From positions 1 to 39,515 of the forward strand of contig JAKSUY010000008.1 of assembly GCA_024408495.1 (NCBI GenBank): a stretch of DNA of 39,515 bases, written 5' to 3'. The position numbers and the translations under genes were made by a program. This document shows, piece after piece, positions 34,515 to 39,515 of the stretch (position 1 is its first letter; the number at the start of each line of letters is the position of its first letter). Origin of the DNA: Bacilli bacterium (GTDB taxonomy: Bacteria > Bacillota_I > Bacilli_A > RFN20 > CAG-826). The notes beneath the pieces were generated by a model, which worked only from the letters and a program-made list of their open reading frames with translations, did not search any database and was not told the DNA's origin.

Positions 34515-34932
34515 CAATGAAATGATGCGTCAAATCATCATGGATCATTATCAAAATCCACAACACAAAAAGACTCCTAAGAAAGGATATGTTTCAATTC
34601 ACTCAAAAAGTGAAAATTGTATCGATGACATTAACGTTTATTTAAAATTAGAAAAAGGAAAAGTTAAGGATTGCTTGTGGAATGGTATAGCGTGTACAAT
34701 TTCGACCGCTAGTACGGATATTATGTGCGAACTAGTGATTGATAAGACCGAGAAGGAAGCGCGTTACATCATTGAACAATATTTAAAAATGATTCATGAA
34801 GAAAAGTTTGATGAAGAAATATTAGGTGAAGCAATCGCCTTTATTAATACCAGCAAACAAGCCGCGAGAATTAAATGTGCGACTATCGGTTGTAATGCAA
34901 TTAAGGATATTATTGATGGTAAAGGAAAATAA
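34498..34932 (+). CDS. sufU: Zinc-dependent sulfurtransferase SufU
   Basis: A 144-residue partner of SufS that accepts its persulfide. Zinc ligands: Cys41 and Asp43 (NCIDD, where most have CGD), Cys66 ([10 protein letters not shown]) and Cys127 (RIKCATIG). [16 protein letters not shown] near the start is typical. AAGGAG nine bases before ATG 34498 decides the start, although the gene begins inside sufS. The SufU-type insertion between the two halves, compared with IscU, is present. The end overlaps the next gene by 17 bases. Confidence 0.93.
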   Translation: MPISLNNEMMRQIIMDHYQNPQHKKTPKKGYVSIHSKSENCIDDINVYLKLEKGKVKDCLWNGIACTISTASTDIMCELVIDKTEKEARYIIEQYLKMIHEEKFDEEILGEAIAFINTSKQAARIKCATIGCNAIKDIIDGKGK

Positions 34933-36877
34933 GGATTTAACAAAATTATCATTAGAGGAACTATGGAAACTATTTCCCATTGTTTTAGTTAAACATAAAA
35001 ATCAATGGAAAGAATATTTTCTTGAAGAAAAAGAAATATTAGAGAAACTTCTTTCTTCTTTGTCTTTAGTTAGAATTGAGCATATTGGAAGCACGGCTAT
35101 TAATAATATTGTTTCTAAACCTACAATAGACATTATTGTTGAACTAAAAAACACTGATGACTTTAGTAAAGTAACAGACATTTTAAAAGCCAATAATTAT
35201 ATTTTGATGCATTTAGAAAAAGATAGACTTATTTTTAATAAAGGATATTCTACAAAAGGCTTAAAAGAAAAAGCTTTTCATATTCATATTCGAAAAGAGA
35301 ATGATCATGATGAATTATATTTTAAACAATATTTAATTAAACATCCTGAAGTGGCGAAAGAATATGAAAAACTCAAACTATCCTTAATGGAAAAATTTAA
35401 ATATAATCGTGATGCTTACACTGATAAAAAAGGAAAATTTGTAAAAAAGTATACAAAACTAGGAAAAGAAGAATTTAAAAATAATCTGATGAATTTAAAT
35501 CTTGATAATTATAAATATGGTTTTAAGGATAAAGATACCGCAGTTTTAAAAACACCTAAAGGATTAAATGAAAATATTATCCGGGAGATTTCTCGTCTTA
35601 AGCATGAACCGAAATGGATGTTAGATTTTCGTTTAAAGTCCTATGAAGCATTTAAACGTTTACCTATGCCTAGTTTTGGTCCTGATTTATCCAATTTAGA
35701 TTTCAACTCTTATACTTATTTTATTCGCCCTAGCGAAAAGGTCGAACGTAAATGGGAAGATGTTCCACAAACCATTCGCGATACGTTTAAGAAGATTGGT
35801 ATTCCAGAAGCGGAACAGAAATATTTAGCAGGTGTTACCACTCAATATGATAGCGAAGCGGTTTACCACAATATGCTTAAAGAAGTTGAAGATAAAGGCG
35901 TAATCTTTTTATCAACCGATCAAGCATTACAAATGTGTCCAGAAATAATGAAGAAATATTTTAATACCGTTGTGCCTTATACTGATAATAAATTCGCTGC
36001 GCTTAACGGTGCGGTGTGGTCAGGCGGTTCATTTATTTATGTTCCTAAAGGTGTGAAATTAGAAAAGCCACTTCAATCCTATTTTAGAATTAATAACGAA
36101 AAATCTGGTCAATTTGAAAGAACTTTAATTATTGTTGATGAAGGTGCAGATGTTCATTATATTGAAGGATGTACCGCTCCAATATACTCAAAAGATTCTT
36201 TGCACGCAGCGGTAGTAGAAATTGTAGTCTTGAAAAACGCAAAGTGCCGTTATTCAACCGTACAAAATTGGTCCACTAATATCGTTAACCTAGTTACTAA
36301 ACGCGCTAGTGTTTTTGAAAACGGAAGCATGGAATGGATTGATGGCAATATTGGTTCGCTCGTTAACATGAAATATCCAGCATGTTTATTAAAAGGTAAC
36401 GGCGCCAAAGGAACTTGTATTTCGATTGCGGTTGCTAGTAAAGGTCAACACCAAGATGCTGGTGCACGCATGATTCACCTAGCGCCTAACACTCATTCAA
36501 CTATTATTTCTAAATCAGTAGTACATGATGGAGGAGTGGCTAATTATCGAGGAACCGTTCGTCACAGTAAATTAGCGAGTAATTCTTCAAGCCATGTTGA
36601 ATGCGATACATTAATTCTTGATGACATTTCTAAATCTGATACGATTCCAAATAACGAAGTGATTAACCATACGAGTTTTATTGAACACGAAGCTACAGTT
36701 AGCAAGATTAACGAAGATCAGCTCTTCTATCTAATGAGTAAAGGGATGAGCAAAAAGGATGCGACTCAATTAATCATTATGGGATTTATTGCTCCGTTTT
36801 CACGTGAACTTCCGATGGAATATGCAGTTGAACTAAATCAGTTAATTAAACTCGATATGGATAAAAGTATCGGTTAA
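34916..36877 (+). CDS. sufB: GrpB-like nucleotidyltransferase domain fused to SufB
   Basis: ATG 34916 has AAGGA eight bases upstream and gives 653 residues. Residues 1-185 are a GrpB/UPF0157 domain: [22 protein letters not shown] (from 52) is the signature, followed by FHIHI and a basic C-terminal part. Residues 195-653 form a full-length SufB, beginning YKYGFKDKD and with [53 protein letters not shown] and a terminal [13 protein letters not shown]. The cluster-related Cys in EGCTAP is present. The junction has no stop. An internal ATG at 35489 (Met192) could start a SufB alone, but no ribosome binding site is seen there. SufB is the main Fe-S scaffold of the SUF system. Confidence 0.9.
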   Translation: MVKENKDLTKLSLEELWKLFPIVLVKHKNQWKEYFLEEKEILEKLLSSLSLVRIEHIGSTAINNIVSKPTIDIIVELKNTDDFSKVTDILKANNYILMHLEKDRLIFNKGYSTKGLKEKAFHIHIRKENDHDELYFKQYLIKHPEVAKEYEKLKLSLMEKFKYNRDAYTDKKGKFVKKYTKLGKEEFKNNLMNLNLDNYKYGFKDKDTAVLKTPKGLNENIIREISRLKHEPKWMLDFRLKSYEAFKRLPMPSFGPDLSNLDFNSYTYFIRPSEKVERKWEDVPQTIRDTFKKIGIPEAEQKYLAGVTTQYDSEAVYHNMLKEVEDKGVIFLSTDQALQMCPEIMKKYFNTVVPYTDNKFAALNGAVWSGGSFIYVPKGVKLEKPLQSYFRINNEKSGQFERTLIIVDEGADVHYIEGCTAPIYSKDSLHAAVVEIVVLKNAKCRYSTVQNWSTNIVNLVTKRASVFENGSMEWIDGNIGSLVNMKYPACLLKGNGAKGTCISIAVASKGQHQDAGARMIHLAPNTHSTIISKSVVHDGGVANYRGTVRHSKLASNSSSHVECDTLILDDISKSDTIPNNEVINHTSFIEHEATVSKINEDQLFYLMSKGMSKKDATQLIIMGFIAPFSRELPMEYAVELNQLIKLDMDKSIG

Positions 36878-36927
36878 AATATTAAAATTTTTTTACAATT
36901 CTTTCTTATAATTTAATTTTTATTATG

Positions 36928-36933
36928 TATAAT
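36928..36933 (+). promoter_or_regulatory. -10 element of the DUF2188 gene
   Basis: TATAAT is followed by a short leader with AGGAG before ATG 36955. No good -35 is seen in the T-rich sequence upstream, which also contains the end of the suf operon. Confidence 0.4.
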
Positions 36934-36954
36934 AAATTTAACAGGAGAAAAAAT

Positions 36955-37338
36955 ATGGCAAGAAAAGAACACCATGTCGTCCCTAACAAAAAAGGTGGAT
37001 GGGATGTAAAAATCAACGGTGCTGGTCATCGTACTTACCATACGCGTAAGAAATCTACAGCCGTGAAAAAAGCGCGTGCTATTTCTCGTCGTCATGGTAG
37101 TGAACTAGTTGTTCACAATTCCAAAGGCAGAATTGAAGTGAAGAATTCACATCCAGTTCCAACCAAGAGACGCAAAAAAGCTAAAAAAGCAAAGCGTACC
37201 ATTAAGCGTAAGGTTAAAAAAACTAAACGCCCAGTGAAAAAGGTAAAGCGTTCAGTAAAGAAAAAAGCAAAGCGCCCAGTAAAAAAAGCAAAGCGCGTTG
37301 TTCGTAAGGCCAAAAGAAAGAATCGTCGTAGAAGATAA
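36955..37338 (+). CDS. DUF2188 protein with histone-H1-like lysine-rich tail
   Basis: The start ATG 36955 is preceded by AGGAG seven bases upstream; a longer frame from 36925 begins inside the promoter. 127 residues. Residues 5-62 are a DUF2188 domain (HHVVPNKKGGWDVKINGAG, then STAVKKARAISRRHGSELVVHNSKGRI). From residue 68 the protein is almost only Lys, Arg, Ala, Val and Pro, with units such as KKAKRPVKKAKR and KKTKRPVKKVKR, like the tail of histone H1 and of bacterial HU-H1 fusions. It probably binds DNA or RNA without sequence preference. A -10 TATAAT (36928-36933) lies just upstream. Confidence 0.8.
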   Translation: MARKEHHVVPNKKGGWDVKINGAGHRTYHTRKKSTAVKKARAISRRHGSELVVHNSKGRIEVKNSHPVPTKRRKKAKKAKRTIKRKVKKTKRPVKKVKRSVKKKAKRPVKKAKRVVRKAKRKNRRRR

Positions 37339-37348
37339 TTCTTAGCAT

Positions 37349-37585
37349 ATGCGAAAGATTCTATTAATTGCTAGCGTTGTTTTAATGTCCGTTGGCGTGA
37401 TTATATTCTTAGTAGCTGTCGGGATAGATGCTAGTAGCGGAATTAACCCTCTTCCACACATAAACTATATGTGGGCGGGGTTAGGAATCTTTTTAGCCGG
37501 GCTCGTAACTCTCATAGTTTGGTTCTATTTAAGAACTTATCTAAAACGAAAGGAAGCCGAGAAAAATAATATTAAAAGGGGCTAA
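37349..37585 (+). CDS. Small two-helix membrane protein, unknown function
   Basis: A 78-residue protein. The first helix spans about residues 4-25 (ILLIASVVLMSVGVIIFLVA). A short loop with Pro and Trp comes next, then a second helix at about 42-66. The C-terminus is basic (LKRKEAEKNNIKRG). I do not recognise a family. It lies 10 bases after the DUF2188 gene and before a strong terminator, so it is the last gene of that unit. The stop codon is part of the terminator stem. Confidence 0.6.
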   Translation: MRKILLIASVVLMSVGVIIFLVAVGIDASSGINPLPHINYMWAGLGIFLAGLVTLIVWFYLRTYLKRKEAEKNNIKRG

Positions 37586-37602
37586 ATTATTAGCTCCTTT
37601 TT
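37574..37602 (+). terminator. Rho-independent terminator after the DUF2188 unit
   Basis: AAAAGGGGCTAA (37574-37585) pairs with TTAGCTCCTTTT (37590-37601) over 12 positions with one G-T pair and a four-base loop, and ends in a T-run. It overlaps the stop codon of the small membrane protein. Confidence 0.85.
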
Positions 37603-37607
37603 CTTAG

Positions 37608-37636
37608 TAAAAAAGAAAAGCACCTTTGTGGGTGCT
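37608..37636 (-). terminator. Terminator of tRNA-Gly
   Basis: On the minus strand AGCACC and GGTGCT (37636-37631 with 37624-37619) form a hairpin 10 bases past the tRNA 3' end. TTTTCTTTTTT follows to 37608. It ends the leftward tRNA transcript. Confidence 0.8.
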
Positions 37637-37646
37637 ATAATTTTAC

Positions 37647-37720
37647 TGGAGCAGGTGACGGGAATCGGACCCGCATAACTACCTTGGCAAGGTAGTGTTC
37701 TACCACTGAACTACACCTGC
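37647..37720 (-). tRNA. tRNA-Gly (anticodon GCC)
   Basis: 74 bases including an encoded CCA (37649-37647). The acceptor stem GCAGGTG pairs with CACCTGC. The D-arm is GTTCAGTGGTAGAAC, the anticodon stem CTACC with GGTAG around TTGCCAA (anticodon at 37688-37686), and the T-arm CGGGTCCGATTCCCG. All arms pair. It is transcribed from a good -35/-10 promoter between it and gltX and ends at its own terminator. Confidence 0.96.
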
Positions 37721-37736
37721 AAATGAGTGCCGTATT

Positions 37737-37765
37737 ATTATAAATAAAGTATAATAAGTATTCAA
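37737..37765 (-). promoter_or_regulatory. Promoter of tRNA-Gly
   Basis: On the minus strand TTGAAT (37765-37760) and TATAAT (37742-37737) are 17 bases apart, close to the consensus. The start would fall near 37730, about 10 bases before the tRNA. Confidence 0.75.
37750..37755 (+). promoter_or_regulatory. Possible -10 of gltX
   Basis: TATAAT lies 24 bases before ATG 37780, inside the divergent tRNA-Gly promoter, so the two promoters overlap. A weaker TATTAA at 37767-37772 ends seven bases before the ATG. No Shine-Dalgarno is seen. Confidence 0.4.
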
Positions 37766-37779
37766 GTATTAAAAATTTT

Positions 37780-39435
37780 ATGGACAAACAAATTGAATTA
37801 GCAGAATTAATGTTTCCTGAAATTAAGGAAACAATCAATGATCTTGAGGCGAAATACCCGCCTCGTAATTTAATTGAGTCTGCAGAGATAACTCGCTTTG
37901 CGCCTTCTCCAACTGGATATTTACACACTGGAAGCTTGTTTACTTCTTTAGTGAGCTATTATTTGGCGAAGTCCACCAAAGGCGTTTTCTTTGTGCGCTT
38001 AGAAGACACAGATACGAAGCGCGAAATTAAAGGCGCAGGTGAAGCGCTAATTAAAGAATTAAAGAACTTTAATATTACACCGATGGAAGGATATGGCACC
38101 GATCAGGGTCGTTATGGTCCTTATGAACAAAGTAAACGCGCTAACATTTATAAAACCGTTATTAAAGAATTAGTAAAGCAAGGTTTAGCATATCCCTGTT
38201 TCTGCAGCCCGGAAGAATTAGACGAAATTCGTCAAGTTCAGGAAAAAACTAAACAACTTCCTGGCTATTATGGTAGTTATGCTAAATGTCGTTATTTAAG
38301 CGCAGAAGATGCAATTAAACTAATTAAAGAGGGTAAACCCTATGTTGTGCGTTTCCGTAGCAACGGCAATCACAATAATAAAATTCGTGTTCACGATGAA
38401 ATTCGTGGTGATATTGATATTAGCGAAAATGAATTAGACGTCGTTATTTTAAAAAGTGATGGACTACCAACTTATCACTTTGCGCACGTGGTGGATGATC
38501 ACTTAATGAAAACCACAACCGTTACTCGTGGTGAAGAATGGATATCTTCTCTTCCAATTCATTTAGAGATGTTCAAAGCATTAAAGTGGAAGGCTCCTAA
38601 GTTTGCACACTTACCCTTAATCAATAAATTAGATAATGGCAATAAGCGTAAATTAAGTAAAAGAAAAGATCCCGAAGCGGCGGTTACTTATTTCTTCGAA
38701 GAGGGATACCCTACCGAAGCAGTTCTTGTTTATTTAATGAGCATCGCTAATTCCAATTTTGAAGAATGGATGATTGTAAATAAGAGTTTTGATTTAGATA
38801 AATTCCCATTTTCGATTCATAAGATGAGTCTTGATGGTGCTTTATTTGATTTAGATAAATTAGCGTATTTCTCAAAAGAATTTTTAGCGCACTTAACCGC
38901 AGATGAAATAAGTAAACGCGCTTTAGCTTATGCCGAGAAATATGATCCTAAATTATTAGCGCTTATTAATAAAGATGTTAACTATTTCACTAAAATCATG
39001 AACATAGAACGTGATAAAGAAAATCCAAGAAAAGATTATGCTAAATTTAAGGATATTTATAATATTGTCCGTTTCTTCTATGATGATGAATATAATGAAA
39101 TAATTAAAAATGGTTATCCGTTTAATCCAAATATTAAAAAAGAAGTAATCGCTAATGTATTAACTGATTTTATGAACACCAATGATTATTCACTTAATGA
39201 ACAAGATTGGTTTAATACGGTTAAAGCTTTAGGCGAGAAATACGGTTTTGCCAGCGATAGAAAAACCTATAAAGCAAACAAAGATAAATATTTAGGAATG
39301 GTAAGTGATGTAGCGGAAATAATTCGGATTGCCTTAACGGGTAATAGGAATTCACCAAATCTATATTACGTTTTGCACATTCTTTCAAAAGAGACAATAA
39401 ATAATAGAATTAAACAAGCAATCAGCGTAAAATAA
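37780..39435 (+). CDS. gltX: Glutamyl-tRNA synthetase
   Basis: Class I synthetase, 551 residues. The first 37 residues (LAELMFPEIKETINDLEAKYPPRN) are the N-terminal extension found in a large Firmicutes branch of GluRS. RFAPSPTGYLHTGSL follows, with HTGS (49-52) as the HIGH motif. VRLEDTDTKRE, the zinc-region FCSPEELDEIR, and KRKLSKRKDPEA with the KMSKS-type KLSKR (291-295) are intact. The C-terminal half carries the anticodon-binding helices. It is followed after nine bases by a tRNA-Glu gene, its own substrate, without a promoter or terminator between them. Confidence 0.95.
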   Translation: MDKQIELAELMFPEIKETINDLEAKYPPRNLIESAEITRFAPSPTGYLHTGSLFTSLVSYYLAKSTKGVFFVRLEDTDTKREIKGAGEALIKELKNFNITPMEGYGTDQGRYGPYEQSKRANIYKTVIKELVKQGLAYPCFCSPEELDEIRQVQEKTKQLPGYYGSYAKCRYLSAEDAIKLIKEGKPYVVRFRSNGNHNNKIRVHDEIRGDIDISENELDVVILKSDGLPTYHFAHVVDDHLMKTTTVTRGEEWISSLPIHLEMFKALKWKAPKFAHLPLINKLDNGNKRKLSKRKDPEAAVTYFFEEGYPTEAVLVYLMSIANSNFEEWMIVNKSFDLDKFPFSIHKMSLDGALFDLDKLAYFSKEFLAHLTADEISKRALAYAEKYDPKLLALINKDVNYFTKIMNIERDKENPRKDYAKFKDIYNIVRFFYDDEYNEIIKNGYPFNPNIKKEVIANVLTDFMNTNDYSLNEQDWFNTVKALGEKYGFASDRKTYKANKDKYLGMVSDVAEIIRIALTGNRNSPNLYYVLHILSKETINNRIKQAISVK

Positions 39436-39444
39436 TATTCACGT

Positions 39445-39515
39445 GGTCCCATGGTCAAGCGGTTCAAGACGCAACCCTCTCAAGGTTGAATCCCGGGTTC
39501 GATTCCCGGTGGGAT
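39445..39515 (+). tRNA. tRNA-Glu (anticodon CTC), cut by the window edge
   Basis: 71 bases are visible. The 5' acceptor GGTCCCA pairs with TGGGAT plus the next, unseen base. D-arm GTCAAGCGGTTCAAGAC, anticodon arm CAACC-CTCTCAA-GGTTG with anticodon CTC at the centre, and T-arm CCGGGTTCGATTCCCGG. It reads GAG codons; a second tRNA-Glu with TTC must exist elsewhere. It lies nine bases after gltX and is probably on the same transcript. The final acceptor base, discriminator and CCA are outside the window. Confidence 0.88.

Noticed and set aside
34826-34915. An upstream extension of the GrpB-SufB frame into sufU
   Set aside because: It lies within conserved sufU coding sequence in another frame; ATG 34916 has the ribosome binding site and begins just before the domain.
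1-39515. CRISPR arrays, rRNA genes and complete insertion sequences
   Set aside because: I looked for regularly spaced direct repeats, rRNA cores and transposase genes with terminal repeats and saw none.

Overview
The window is AT-rich chromosomal DNA from a member of the Bacillota, most likely class Bacilli. Evidence: a gene for the RNA polymerase delta subunit (rpoE), the Bacilli-type run dnaX-ybaB-recR-tmk-holB-ricT-rsmI, a SUF operon in the order sufC-sufD-sufS-sufU-sufB, DUF951 next to fhs, and two tRNA genes. TGA is used as a stop (for example at the ends of feoB and of the first ABC gene), so this is not the Mycoplasma code. A gut-associated, reduced-genome lineage near RF39/Erysipelotrichales is my inference and is not proven by the sequence.

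Left arm (1-6849, minus strand) is accessory. It holds a lipoprotein with InlB-like repeats that runs off the left edge, a DUF6273 lipoprotein broken by an in-frame TAA, a frameshifted remnant of a conjugative VirB4-type ATPase, and a three-gene unit: an alpha/beta-hydrolase lipase (DUF2974), a four-helix membrane protein, and a DUF6765 protein with a HxxxDxxxH motif. Between them lie interleaved inverted repeats (3180-3256) that could fold as a pseudoknot and as competing hairpins.

Middle (7002-25889, plus strand) starts with fhs and a DUF951 gene. A GC-richer 340-base stretch follows, with the hallmarks of a type I toxin-antitoxin locus: a 21-residue hydrophobic peptide, a strong ribosome binding site that can be sequestered, a hairpin terminator and a convergent promoter. 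After it come two ATPase-permease fusion ABC transporters, then a housekeeping run ychF-ispF-argS-rpoE-fba-cysQ. A DtxR-type regulator is divergent from feoA-feoB-feoX, with a palindrome over the likely start of transcription. Then come a small CxxC lipoprotein, an RluD-type pseudouridine synthase, and a DUF1538 membrane protein with two PII-like partners.

Right part: dnaX to rsmI on the minus strand (31647-25886) is a DNA replication, repair and translation operon. The divergent SUF operon (31785-36877) makes iron-sulfur clusters; its SufD is half-size and its SufB carries an N-terminal GrpB-like nucleotidyltransferase domain. Then come a DUF2188 protein with a histone-H1-like tail, a small membrane protein, tRNA-Gly(GCC) on the minus strand, gltX, and tRNA-Glu(CTC) starting nine bases after gltX and cut by the right edge.

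Across the window, several first genes of transcription units have a -10 element ending only six or seven bases before the start codon, which points to leaderless transcripts. Many internal operon genes start on overlapping stop-start codons without a clear Shine-Dalgarno sequence.
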